Shown here: piece after piece, positions 36,688 through 46,369 of the stretch | Position numbering within the stretch: the stretch's first letter is position 1 | Layout: each line of letters begins with the position of its first letter | From: Gilliamella sp. wkB108 | GTDB taxonomy: Bacteria > Pseudomonadota > Gammaproteobacteria > Enterobacterales > Orbaceae | Assembly (NCBI RefSeq): GCF_001690195.1 | Contig: NZ_LZGM01000090.1 | Location: 1 to 64,000, forward strand | Length of the DNA stretch: 64,000 nt | Reading direction: 5' to 3' | Position numbers and translations under genes: made by a program | Notes under the pieces: generated by a model | What the model saw: only the letters and a program-made list of their open reading frames with translations | The model's database searches: none | Told to the model about the DNA's origin: nothing

Positions 36688-38100
36688 TCAAATTCGCTGA
36701 TGATAACGCCATAACCATTTGCCACTCACTAATCGATAGTAGAAAAATAAACTTCGGATGATCCAATCAAGGAACATGCCAAACCATACACCTATTACAC
36801 CAAATCCGAAATAGACACCAAAAACGTAACCGACCACAATTCGACACATCCACATACTAGCAATAGCTACCCACATAGTATAACTGGCGTCTTTTGCGCC
36901 TTTAAAACCATAAGGTAAGACAAATGACGATGCCCAAAATGGGGTAAATAGTGCATTGAACCAAAGTAAGTGCTTAGCTATATCGATAACTTCTTGATCG
37001 TTGGTGTACATCGAACTTAACAAACCAGCAAAGGGAATGGATAAAAAAGCGATAGCACATAATAGAATATTAGTTAAATGAAAAATAAAGGTTAATTGTC
37101 GTGTAGGTTGATAAATCTGTCCCATTCCAATACGTTTGCCAACAATAATCGTTGAGGTTGCGCCTAAAGTTCCACCGGGTAAATTTAACAATCCCGCAAT
37201 TGAAAATGCAATGAAATTAGCTGCTATTGTTGATGTACCCATACCGGCAACAAAAGTCTGAGTTAACAATTTACCAATATTGAACATTACAGATTCAACA
37301 CTGGCAGGAATACCGATGCTTAAGATATCAAGAAGAATTTTACCATTGAATGAGTGGAAGTAACTTCTAAAAGGAATAAATAAAGCTCGGCTAGGTTTAA
37401 TGGTTAATACAAGTAATATAAAAAACATACCACAATAACGAGATACTGTAAGTCCAATTCCTGCGCCAATAAATCCTAATCCTTGCCAATCAAAAATACC
37501 GTAAATTAAGATATAACTTATCGATAAATTAAGGATATTCATGATAATGTTCAAATACATTGGTAACTTAGTATTACCGGCACCTCTTAAAGCTCCACAA
37601 CCTATTAAAATAAAGGCTAAAGCAGGATAACCTAACACAGTTAATCTAAGGAAAGTTAACGATAACTCTTTTACTTCAAGATCTGCTTTGCCGGCTATAA
37701 TTTCGATGATCCAATAACCAGAAAACTCGACAAACAGGAACAGTAAAATTGATATTATGACTAATAAAGTAATAGATTGTCTGGCTGCAAATACGGCTTT
37801 TTTCCTATTATGACGACCTAAACTAAAAGCAACAACCACCGAAGTCCCAAGAGCAACAGCCATAAAAAAGGACATAATGATCATATTAAAACTTTCAGCC
37901 AATCCTACTGCGGCCATTTCGGCTTTACCTATCCAACTAACTAAAAAGGTACTGAAAATACCCATTAGGATAACGGATAAATTTTCAATAAATATTGGAA
38001 TTGCTAAAGGATAAATTTCTCTCCATAGAAGTACATTATTTGAATGCCTTTTTTTATATAATTGTAGACTTTTTAATCGTGTAATAAGTTGTACATTCAA
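36688..38100 (-). CDS. yeeO: MATE family efflux transporter, YeeO-like
   Basis: A 470-residue inner-membrane antiporter with twelve predicted helices in two halves. It follows E. coli YeeO closely (LLWREIYPLAIPIFIENLSV, STFLVSWIGKAEMAAVGLAES, GCGALRGAGNTKLP, PASVESVMFNIGKLLTQTFVAGMGTS, LPYGFKGAKDASYTMW). YeeO has been linked to export of flavins and peptides; whether this homologue does so is unknown. The start appears to be a TTG with AAGG about 7 bases upstream; no in-frame ATG is near. Single gene. Confidence 0.88.
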   Translation of the reverse strand: MNVQLITRLKSLQLYKKRHSNNVLLWREIYPLAIPIFIENLSVILMGIFSTFLVSWIGKAEMAAVGLAESFNMIIMSFFMAVALGTSVVVAFSLGRHNRKKAVFAARQSITLLVIISILLFLFVEFSGYWIIEIIAGKADLEVKELSLTFLRLTVLGYPALAFILIGCGALRGAGNTKLPMYLNIIMNILNLSISYILIYGIFDWQGLGFIGAGIGLTVSRYCGMFFILLVLTIKPSRALFIPFRSYFHSFNGKILLDILSIGIPASVESVMFNIGKLLTQTFVAGMGTSTIAANFIAFSIAGLLNLPGGTLGATSTIIVGKRIGMGQIYQPTRQLTFIFHLTNILLCAIAFLSIPFAGLLSSMYTNDQEVIDIAKHLLWFNALFTPFWASSFVLPYGFKGAKDASYTMWVAIASMWMCRIVVGYVFGVYFGFGVIGVWFGMFLDWIIRSLFFYYRLVSGKWLWRYHQRI

Positions 38101-38564
38101 TTTTAGGCCTTATCGATTGTCCATTAAAATTTGGGCGCCATTATAACTCCATTATCTAACAAAAATGAATTCATGTTTTAAAAATTATGGTAGAAAATTG
38201 TTCACGATTAACATTATTTTTTTGATTTTTAATGGTTGGTAAATAAGCTTAAATTTAACGCTAATAGCAAATTTGGCGATGTAAATTAATGATTGGCTTG
38301 TTAGATAACATAAATAATGAAGATAATGCAATGCATATCTGTTTTTAGCTACTCTGTGGATAATTTTTCTCCAAAAAGTAACCCAATGAAAATGTTGTCG
38401 AAGCAGATATGAATAAATGATTAGTAATGAGTTTCAAAAACGGTTAACTGAAAATTTTTTTTGTTTATTTGTATAAATACTAACAAATGTTTAACTGCGA
38501 ACAGAGTTGTCGAGTAAAGCACTATGCAATAAATTGAGGTGAAAGATGTAAAATTACTAACGTT
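38101..38564. other. spacer between the MATE gene and queH
   Basis: AT-rich, no gene recognised. It leads into repeat copy C. Confidence 0.4.
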
Positions 38565-38602
38565 TGTCAAAAAGTTTCAGGTTAACTATATGTTTGAGTA
38601 TA
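38565..38602 (+). repeat. 38-bp dispersed element, copy C
   Basis: Gapless copy reading TGTCAAAAAGTTTCAGGTTA then TATATGTTTGAGTATA on the plus strand, about 92 bases before queH. With copy D it forms an inverted pair around queH. Confidence 0.85.
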
Positions 38603-38694
38603 ATAACTTCACGGTTTAGCTTGAATAGAAGAAGGTATCACTATATCATAGCGAGCGTGAAAGACTTTAATTATCAAAATAAAATTGAGTCCTT

Positions 38695-39411
38695 ATGTTA
38701 ATCAATGCCAAAAATATTCTCGAAAAATTAAATCCACATAATAAAGTTAATTACGATGCCATTTTAAAAGAGGTGATAGCCGATTGGCAATTAGCAACCG
38801 TCCGTCCTAAACTCTTAATACATAGCTGTTGTGCGCCATGTAGTACTTACGTTTTAGAGTACTTAGCTCAGTATGCCGATATTACAATCTATTTTGCCAA
38901 TTCCAATATTCATCCTCGGGTAGAGTATGAGTACCGAAGTGTGGTTCAACAAAAATTTATCGCCGATTTTAACGCCAAAACGGGTAATCACGTACAGTTT
39001 TTAGAAGCGCCTTATCAACCAGCCGAGTTTATTAAACAAGTTGAACATTTACGTGATGCGCCAGAAGGTGGAGAGCGGTGCCATTTATGTTATAAATTAC
39101 GCTTGGATTTAGCGGCAATAAAAGCGCAAGAACTGGGATTTGATTATTTTGCTAGTGCCTTAACTCTCAGTCCCAAGAAAAATAGTCAGAAAATAAATGA
39201 ACTTGGTTTTGAAATTCAAGAGATCTTTTCTGTTAACTATCTCCCTTCTGATTTCAAAAAGAATAATGGTTATAAGCGATCAATTGAGTTATGCAAAGAA
39301 TATGATGTTTATCGACAATGTTATTGTGGGTGTATTTTTGCCGCCAAAGCTCAAGGTATTGATATGAAAAATGTCATTGCCATAGCTAAACAAGGTTTAC
39401 AGACATTGTAA
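38695..39411 (+). CDS. queH: epoxyqueuosine reductase QueH
   Basis: Catalyses the last step of queuosine synthesis, reducing epoxyqueuosine in the wobble position of GUN tRNAs. It is the non-cobalamin alternative to QueG. The 238 residues of the QueH (DUF208) family show all its cysteine groups: LLIHSCCAPCS (Cys45, 46, 49), GERCHLCYKLR (Cys129, 132) and YRQCYCGCIFA (Cys209, 211, 213), which hold a 4Fe-4S cluster and a mononuclear iron in the family. The ribosome-binding site is weak. It stands alone between two inverted copies of the 38-bp element. Confidence 0.93.
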   Translation: MLINAKNILEKLNPHNKVNYDAILKEVIADWQLATVRPKLLIHSCCAPCSTYVLEYLAQYADITIYFANSNIHPRVEYEYRSVVQQKFIADFNAKTGNHVQFLEAPYQPAEFIKQVEHLRDAPEGGERCHLCYKLRLDLAAIKAQELGFDYFASALTLSPKKNSQKINELGFEIQEIFSVNYLPSDFKKNNGYKRSIELCKEYDVYRQCYCGCIFAAKAQGIDMKNVIAIAKQGLQTL

Positions 39412-39450
39412 GCTATCATCTGCAATAAAATTTGATTTTTATCAGAAAAA

Positions 39451-39488
39451 TATACTAAAACGTATGCTTAACCTGAAACATTTGGTCG
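39451..39488 (-). repeat. 38-bp dispersed element, copy D
   Basis: Gapless copy reading TATACTAAAACGTAT then TTAACCTGAAACATTTGG on the plus strand, 40 bases after the queH stop and inverted relative to copy C. Its right end ACATTTGG also matches the extra half of copy E. Confidence 0.88.
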
Positions 39489-39642
39489 AAATAACCGCTA
39501 AAAAGTGAGATTATTTATTCAGACATGTTAAAAAATAAAAGTTTTAGCTATAATAATTTTAATGGACAGGAATTACTAAAAGAATTCTTTATTAAAATAT
39601 ATTTATAAGTTAGGAATCATTTTTTAAACGTGAGTTTGTTTT

Positions 39643-42600
39643 ATGTCAAAAATATATAGGCTCGGATTGGATGTAGGTTCAACAACGGCAAAATGTGTCG
39701 TTCTTGATGAAAAAGATAATTTTGTATATACCAACTATGTTCGTCATAATACCCATATTGTAGCAACTGTGCTTGAATTGCTTGATGAAATAAAACAGAG
39801 TCTTGGTGAGGATATTGTTTTATCAGTCAAGGTAACTGGTTCAGCTGGCATGGGGATTTCTGAAAAAGCTGGTATTGCTTTTATTCAAGAGGTTGTTGCT
39901 GCATCAGAAGTGGTTCAGCGTAAGTATCCAGAAGTTCGGACTTTAATTGATATTGGTGGTGAAGATAGTAAGATGATCTTCTTCTTCCCTGATCGCCCAC
40001 CTGATATTCGCATGAATGGTAGTTGTGCTGGTGGAACAGGGGCTTTTATTGACCAGATGGCAACTTTACTTAATACACCTGTTCAAGAGTTCGATCAGCT
40101 TGCTCAAAAACATGATCAGATTTTCCCAATTGCATCTCGCTGTGGTGTATTTGCTAAAACTGATGTGCAGAATCTAATTAGCCGAAATGTTTCTAAAGAA
40201 AATATAGCTTATTCTGTATTACATGCCGTTTGTATCCAATTAATTAATACGTTAGCACGTGGCTATGATATTGTACCAAAAGTCATGTTAATTGGTGGAC
40301 CATTTTCGTTTATTCCTACTTTAGGCAAAGCCGCTTTAGACACCCTAAAATTAAGTGATGAGCAGATTGTCAAAACTGAGCATCCAACCCTATTATCGGC
40401 TTGGGGTGCCGCAATCCACCTGCTTGAACGAACTGAACTACCGCTAACTGAGTTGATCCAGAAATTGAATGATTCAAGTAAGGTAAAAGTGAACGAGTCA
40501 TTCAGATTAAAACCACTTTTTAATGAAGCACTTTCGTTTGATAATTGGAAGAAGAAGCGTAAATATATTGAGATCCCAAAAGTCAATTTAGCCGATTATC
40601 AAAAACAAACTGCCTTTTTAGGTATTGATAGTGGATCAACGACCACTAAGATCACTTTAGTCAGCGAAGATGATGAGTTACTTTTTACCTATTATGCACC
40701 CAATAATGGACACTCTATCACGGCCTTGATTAAAGGGCTAACTAAACTCAAAGAAGAGATTGAAGCATCCGGTAAACAGATCACTATCGCCAGAACCGGT
40801 GTAACGGGTTATGGTGAGGAGTTATTAAAAGCGGCGTTTGCTATTGATGACGGTTTGGTTGAAACCATGGCACATTTTGCCGCGGCCAAACATATTGATC
40901 CTGATGTAAGTTTTGTGATGGACATCGGTGGTCAGGATATGAAAGCCATTTTTATTGCTAATGGCGTAGTTAATCATATTGAATTAAATGAAGCTTGCTC
41001 ATCTGGTTGTGGATCGTTTATTGAAACCTTTGCTAAATCCCTTAATTCAAATACCATTGATTTTGCTGATGCAGCTTGTAAGTCAAGTAATCCATGTGAT
41101 TTAGGTACACGCTGTACTGTATTTATGAACTCTAAAGTGAAGCAAGCATTACGTGAAAATGCCACCATGGGGGATATCTCAGCAGGCCTTGCTTTTTCAG
41201 TGATCAAAAATGCGATTCATAAAGTACTCAAATTACATGATATGCGGAAGTTAGGCGATCATATTGTCGTTCAAGGTGGTACATTTAAAAATCCAGCTGT
41301 ATTTAGAGCATTGGAACAGCTAACAGGAGCGCAGATTGCCAGTTCAAACATACCTGAACTAATGGGGGCATATGGCTCAGCTTTAGTGGCTAAAAATCAT
41401 TATCAGCAACAAAATAGTAAATCGCAATTTATTGGTTTGGATAATTTGGATAAAGCGTTAGACAATAGAGCTAAACCTTCACGCTGTAAAGGATGTGAAA
41501 ATAATTGTGATATTATGATCTATCGTTTTGCTAATGGACAGCGTTATTATTCCGGCAATAAATGCGAGCGTTTTTTAAGTAATAATCAACAGAAAGATAG
41601 CAATTCATTTAATATGTTTGATTATAAAAATGCCTTGTTATTCGATCGTACGTCTCAGTCAAATCCTGATGCCAAAATTAATATTGGTATTCCTCGTGTG
41701 TTAGGACAATATGAAAACTTTCCGTTCTGGCATACTTTATTAACGCAAAGCGGTATTAATGTCACCCTCTCACCTTATTCGACGCATCGTATCTATGAGA
41801 AAGGGGCGGGTACGGTAATGTCCGATAGTATCTGTTTCCCTGCTAAATTGGTACATGGTCATATTATTGAGTTAGTTGAGAAAAAAGTTGATCGAATCTT
41901 TATGCCAATGGTGGTTTTTGAGGCGACGCAATTTGGTAATGCAGTAAACAGTTATAACTGCCCGATTGTGAGTAGTTATGCTGAAGTTATGAACAGCGCT
42001 ATTAATCCGGAAATCAAATATGGTGTACCATTAGATTATCCTGTTATTAATTTTACCGATATCAAATTACTTAAAAAGGGTTGTATACAATATCTACAAT
42101 CGTTGGGTATTGATAAAAGTGTAGCAAACAAGGCGTTTTCGGCAGCCTTAAACGCTCAAGCTCAATATAAACAAGCGTTATATAATAAAGCAATTGAAAT
42201 ACTCAATAAAGCAAAAGAAACAGGGCGTTATGTCTTTATTTTAGCCGGCCGACCTTACCATAGTGACAGCTTAATTAATCATAAAACACCAGAGATCTTA
42301 AATGCATTAGGGTGTGATGTGATCACCGAAGATTCGGTATTAGGATCAATTAACCAATTATCACCGGAATTGCAGATTTGTTCACAATGGAGTTATCCTA
42401 ATCGTTTATATGCTTCGGCCTCATTTGTTGCCGAGCAAGCAAATAATATTCAGTTTGTGCAATTAAATTCATTTGGTTGTGGACCAGATGCAATTGTAAC
42501 TGATGAATGTAAAGCTATATTAGAATCAAAAGGAAAAACCTGCACGATTATTCGAGTTGATGAAATTACCGCAACAGGATCAGTAAGATTACGGTTACGT

Positions 42601-43917
42601 TCAATTATTGAATCTATTCGCATGAATCGCAATCAACCACTGAAAACAACCGAGCGTAAAAAGACCGCAATTTTTGGTGTAAAAGATAAACAACGACGTA
42701 CTATTTTAGCGCCGTTTATTTCTGACTTTTATTCACCCATTTTACCGCCGATTTTTGCTTTATCGGGTTATAAACTTGAAACTTTACCAAAACCAGATAA
42801 AAGTTCAGTAGAGTGGGGGTTAAAATATTGTAATAACGAGATTTGCTATCCAGCAACAATTATTGTAGGCGACATAATTAAAGCATTACGATCGGGTAAA
42901 TACAATCGTGATGAAGTTGCTATTGGGATCACCCAAACTGGAGGACAGTGTCGTGCAAGTAGCTATTTGTCGTTAATTAAAAAAGCTATGATTAGTAATG
43001 GTTTTGATGATATCCCTATTATTTCTTTAAGTACCGGTAATATTAATGAAATTGAACAACCAGGTTTTAAAATTAATTGGTTAAAGACGTTACCAATCAC
43101 CTTTTTTGCTATGTTATTTGCTGATTCATTGTCCAAAATGTACTACGCTATTGCGCCAAGAGCGCGGGTAAAAAAACAAGCTAACCAGCTTAAAGAGTAC
43201 TACACCAGAAAGTTACAGCAAATCATTAGTGAACGTAAAGGGCATAAAGCTATTTATGCACTTTTATCTGATGCCGTAAATCATTTCAACCAAGTTGAGA
43301 CACTGAATAAAGAGTGTCCGCAAATTGGTATTGTTGGTGAAATTTATGTTAAATATAATAGTTTCGGTAATCAACATAGCGTAGAGTGGTTAGTTGACCA
43401 AGGTATTGAACCAGTTATTCCACCAATGATTGAGTTTTTTGCACAATGCTTCGTTAATTATGATAGCAATGTAGAGAATCATCTGTTAACCAAAAATTAT
43501 CTTTCATACCTTTCGCACTTTTTTGAAAAAGTGGCACAAAGATATATTAATAAAACTAACCAGATATTATCAGGATTTAAATATTATCAACCTTTTCATA
43601 GTATTCGTAATATGGCGAAAAAAGCCGAACAAATTCTTAATCTATCCAATCAATATGGTGAAGGTTGGTTGATTCCAGCTGGGATTATGACATTTGCCGA
43701 ACACGGCATTAACAATGTGATTAGTTTGCAGCCTTTTGGATGTATTGCTAATCATGTTGTTTCTAAAGGGGTTGAAAAGCGGATGCGAGATATTCATCCA
43801 AAACTAAATTTATTGTACTTAGATTTCGATGATGGAGCTGGTGAAGTAAACGTTCTCAATCGTTTACATTTTATGGTTAGTTCATTAAAGTATACACAAC
43901 TGCAAAGAATTGTATAA
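39643..43917 (+). CDS. giant acyl-CoA dehydratase activase-type iron-sulfur protein (tandem BadF/BcrA ATPases, DUF2229)
   Basis: A 1424-residue protein. Two activase (HgdC-like, BadF/BadG/BcrA/BcrD) ATPase domains lie in tandem: about 1-265 (LGLDVGSTTAK, DIGGEDSK, SCAGGTGAF) and 323-590 (LGIDSGSTTTK, DIGGQDMK, CSSGCGSF with Cys452 and 456, VVQGGTFKN). A Cys group follows (RCKGCENNCD, Cys615/618/622, and Cys641), then a DUF2229-type region from about 680 (NIGIPRVLGQYENFPF). The rest, containing FGCGPDAIVTDE, YCNNEICYPA and TGGQCRASS, resembles HgdB-type dehydratase subunits. In characterised relatives the activase injects an electron by ATP hydrolysis into a dehydratase for 2-hydroxyacyl-CoA. 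No CoA-transferase or partner gene is adjacent, so its substrate is unknown. Such enzymes are oxygen-sensitive and typical of anaerobes. Confidence 0.88.
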   Translation: MSKIYRLGLDVGSTTAKCVVLDEKDNFVYTNYVRHNTHIVATVLELLDEIKQSLGEDIVLSVKVTGSAGMGISEKAGIAFIQEVVAASEVVQRKYPEVRTLIDIGGEDSKMIFFFPDRPPDIRMNGSCAGGTGAFIDQMATLLNTPVQEFDQLAQKHDQIFPIASRCGVFAKTDVQNLISRNVSKENIAYSVLHAVCIQLINTLARGYDIVPKVMLIGGPFSFIPTLGKAALDTLKLSDEQIVKTEHPTLLSAWGAAIHLLERTELPLTELIQKLNDSSKVKVNESFRLKPLFNEALSFDNWKKKRKYIEIPKVNLADYQKQTAFLGIDSGSTTTKITLVSEDDELLFTYYAPNNGHSITALIKGLTKLKEEIEASGKQITIARTGVTGYGEELLKAAFAIDDGLVETMAHFAAAKHIDPDVSFVMDIGGQDMKAIFIANGVVNHIELNEACSSGCGSFIETFAKSLNSNTIDFADAACKSSNPCDLGTRCTVFMNSKVKQALRENATMGDISAGLAFSVIKNAIHKVLKLHDMRKLGDHIVVQGGTFKNPAVFRALEQLTGAQIASSNIPELMGAYGSALVAKNHYQQQNSKSQFIGLDNLDKALDNRAKPSRCKGCENNCDIMIYRFANGQRYYSGNKCERFLSNNQQKDSNSFNMFDYKNALLFDRTSQSNPDAKINIGIPRVLGQYENFPFWHTLLTQSGINVTLSPYSTHRIYEKGAGTVMSDSICFPAKLVHGHIIELVEKKVDRIFMPMVVFEATQFGNAVNSYNCPIVSSYAEVMNSAINPEIKYGVPLDYPVINFTDIKLLKKGCIQYLQSLGIDKSVANKAFSAALNAQAQYKQALYNKAIEILNKAKETGRYVFILAGRPYHSDSLINHKTPEILNALGCDVITEDSVLGSINQLSPELQICSQWSYPNRLYASASFVAEQANNIQFVQLNSFGCGPDAIVTDECKAILESKGKTCTIIRVDEITATGSVRLRLRSIIESIRMNRNQPLKTTERKKTAIFGVKDKQRRTILAPFISDFYSPILPPIFALSGYKLETLPKPDKSSVEWGLKYCNNEICYPATIIVGDIIKALRSGKYNRDEVAIGITQTGGQCRASSYLSLIKKAMISNGFDDIPIISLSTGNINEIEQPGFKINWLKTLPITFFAMLFADSLSKMYYAIAPRARVKKQANQLKEYYTRKLQQIISERKGHKAIYALLSDAVNHFNQVETLNKECPQIGIVGEIYVKYNSFGNQHSVEWLVDQGIEPVIPPMIEFFAQCFVNYDSNVENHLLTKNYLSYLSHFFEKVAQRYINKTNQILSGFKYYQPFHSIRNMAKKAEQILNLSNQYGEGWLIPAGIMTFAEHGINNVISLQPFGCIANHVVSKGVEKRMRDIHPKLNLLYLDFDDGAGEVNVLNRLHFMVSSLKYTQLQRIV

Positions 43918-43992
43918 TGAATGATAACTTAAATATTACCGCTTGTTTATTTAAGAAAATAGATAAGCGGTATTGAATAATTAGGATTGCTT

Positions 43993-44601
43993 GTGTTATC
44001 AATTTATCAATTAAAACCAAAGTTTCAATCACTACTCCGCCCTTATGCGAAATCTCTTTTTGATGCCAATATCACCGCCAATCAAGTAACCCTTGCTGCC
44101 TGTATTGGTTCCATTTTGATCGCCTTGCTTGTTGGTTATTTAGCGCAGTATCAAATGATATTTATATTGATACCATTATGGATGTTTATCCGCATGGCGC
44201 TTAATGCGATAGACGGTATGTTAGCACGAGAATTTAATCAAAAATCTAATTTAGGTGCTTATCTAAATGAGATCTGTGATGTGATCTCTGATAGCGTTTT
44301 ATTATTAATTTTTACTCAAATAGATGCAGTGAGTAGTAGTTTAGTCATATTGGTAGTTATTCTTTCATTTTTAACGGAGTTTGTAGGCGTGTTAACCGTC
44401 ATGATCGGCGGGTCGAGACGCTACGATGGACCAATGGGTAAAAGTGATCGTGCTTTTATTTTTGGTGTGATAAGTTTTGGTATAGCGACTCATTTATTAC
44501 CTTTGTACTGGATTAATGTTTTATTGTGGATTATCAGTCTGTTATTGATTTACACGATAGTTAACCGCATTAAAAAAGGTCTACAGGAAGTTGCTAAATA
44601 G
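43993..44601 (+). CDS. ynbA: CDP-alcohol phosphatidyltransferase family protein, YnbA-like
   Basis: A 202-residue membrane protein with about six helices that matches YnbA. CDP-alcohol transferases normally carry DxxDGxxAR(x8)GxxxDxxxD; here the motif reads N71-AI-D74-G-ML-AR, then G88-AYL-N92-EIC-D96, so the first and third Asp are Asn. As I recall, E. coli YnbA has the same two Asn, so this is a subfamily trait. It would join a CDP-lipid to an unknown alcohol, or do a related reaction. The GTG at 43993 has AGGA 6 bases upstream; a TTG at 43987 is also possible. First gene of the ynb-type operon, 13 bases before ynbC. Confidence 0.85.
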   Translation: MLSIYQLKPKFQSLLRPYAKSLFDANITANQVTLAACIGSILIALLVGYLAQYQMIFILIPLWMFIRMALNAIDGMLAREFNQKSNLGAYLNEICDVISDSVLLLIFTQIDAVSSSLVILVVILSFLTEFVGVLTVMIGGSRRYDGPMGKSDRAFIFGVISFGIATHLLPLYWINVLLWIISLLLIYTIVNRIKKGLQEVAK

Positions 44602-44614
44602 CTAGGAGAAAAAT

Positions 44615-46366
44615 ATGCGTCAACAGCAAGAAAAAACATTTATTAGCCATGATGGTTGTAAGTTATTTTATCGCTATTGGCCAGCACAAGATAGTGAAAC
44701 AAATAGTACTCAAGCAATAGTCCTTTTTCATCGAGGACATGAACATTCCGGACGTGTAGCCCATTTAGCGGATGAAATTGATCTCCCTAATTACCAAATT
44801 TTCGCTTGGGATGCCAGAGGTAACGGACAATCGGAAGGTGAACGAGGTGATGCTGAAAATATTGCTTCTCTGGTAAAAGATGCTAATTGTTTTATTGACC
44901 ATATTACTCACCAATATGCTATTGCTCAAAAAGATTTAGCCGTTATTGCCCAAAGTGTGGGGGCAGTTATTGCAGCAACTTGGGTGCATGACTATGTGCC
45001 GAACATTCGAGCTTTAGTATTAGGTTCGCCAGCCTTCAGTGTTAAGCTTTATATTCCTTTAGCTGTACCCGGATTAAAGCTCCTTTATAATTTTAAAGGT
45101 AATTTTTTTGTTAATAGTTATGTTAAACCTAAATTATTAACTCATGATACGCAGCGAGCAGAGTCATTTGCACAAGATCCTTTAATTACCAGACGAATTT
45201 CTGTACGTCTGCTACTTGATTTATATACGGTATCAGATCGCATCGTGGAAGATGCCAATGCTATTACTGTACCAACTCAGTTATTGGTTTCAGGTTCAGA
45301 TTATGTGGTAAGACGTAAACCTCAAAAACTGTTCTATCAAAATTTAGGTACAGAACAAAAAGAGTTTCATATTTTGCCTGGATTTTATCATGATACCTTC
45401 GGGGAGAAAGATCGTCAGATCGCTATCGATCGCGCCAAACGTTTCATTTTGGGTTGTTTTGCCAATGAACCTCAGTCTCCATGCTTATTAAATGCCGATC
45501 GAGTAGGGTATACACGACTGGAAGCTGATAATTTAGCCTTGCCAGTAACCGGTTGGATCAAACCCTGGTACTGGAAATTTATTAAAGCTAATTTGAAATA
45601 TGCTAGCAAACTTTCTGAAGGGATAAAACTTGGATTTGAGACAGGTTTTGATTCGGGAAGTACACTTGATTATGTTTATCGTAATCAACCAACCGGTTCA
45701 TCTAAACTTGGACAATTTTTCGATTATACTTACCTGCAATCTATCGGTTGGCGAGGTATTCGTCAGCGCAAAGTCCACTTAGAAGAGTTATTGAAACTTG
45801 CTATCGATCTATTGCATCGACACAATCAATCCGTTGATATCGTCGATATCGCAGCCGGACACGGTCGCTATATTTTAGAAACCATTACTCAAATAGCTGA
45901 TAAACCTGATTCAGTATTACTCAGAGATTATAGTGATATTAACATCCGTGACGGTCAAGCATTAATTGCGGAAAAAGGCTTAACGAGTTTGGTGCGTTTT
46001 GAAAAAGGGGATGCATTTAGCCGACAACAACTTGCTCAATTATCGCCTAAACCAACATTAGCGGTGGTTTCCGGCTTATATGAGCTTTTTGGTGACAATC
46101 AACTGCTTTGCGACTCTTTGTCTGGTTTAGCAGATTCGATGCCGGAAGGCGGATATCTGATATATACCAATCAACCTTGGCACCCTCAATTGGAATTTAT
46201 TGCAAGAGCGTTAACTTCTCATCGTGACGGTCAGCCTTGGATTATGCGACGACGAACTCAGCTTGAAATGGATCAATTAGTTGCTCATGCTGGGTTTAAG
46301 AAGATCACCATGCGTATTGATCAGTGGGGAATATTTACGGTATCACTGGCTCAACGCATTAAATAA
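44615..46366 (+). CDS. ynbC: bifunctional alpha/beta hydrolase and SAM methyltransferase, YnbC-like
   Basis: A 583-residue cytoplasmic protein. Residues about 1-290 are a monoacylglycerol-lipase-like alpha/beta hydrolase: FAWDARGNGQSEGERG, nucleophile Ser in IAQSVGAVIAA (Ala in place of the first Gly of GxSxG), Asp in LVSGSDYVV and His in PGFYHDTFGE. Residues about 390-583 are a class I methyltransferase with VDIVDIAAGHGRYILE. The same fusion occurs in E. coli YnbC. Within a lipid operon it could remove an acyl chain and methylate a head group, but neither is shown. Start preceded by AGGAGAA. Confidence 0.87.
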   Translation: MRQQQEKTFISHDGCKLFYRYWPAQDSETNSTQAIVLFHRGHEHSGRVAHLADEIDLPNYQIFAWDARGNGQSEGERGDAENIASLVKDANCFIDHITHQYAIAQKDLAVIAQSVGAVIAATWVHDYVPNIRALVLGSPAFSVKLYIPLAVPGLKLLYNFKGNFFVNSYVKPKLLTHDTQRAESFAQDPLITRRISVRLLLDLYTVSDRIVEDANAITVPTQLLVSGSDYVVRRKPQKLFYQNLGTEQKEFHILPGFYHDTFGEKDRQIAIDRAKRFILGCFANEPQSPCLLNADRVGYTRLEADNLALPVTGWIKPWYWKFIKANLKYASKLSEGIKLGFETGFDSGSTLDYVYRNQPTGSSKLGQFFDYTYLQSIGWRGIRQRKVHLEELLKLAIDLLHRHNQSVDIVDIAAGHGRYILETITQIADKPDSVLLRDYSDINIRDGQALIAEKGLTSLVRFEKGDAFSRQQLAQLSPKPTLAVVSGLYELFGDNQLLCDSLSGLADSMPEGGYLIYTNQPWHPQLEFIARALTSHRDGQPWIMRRRTQLEMDQLVAHAGFKKITMRIDQWGIFTVSLAQRIK

Positions 46367-46369
46367 TTA

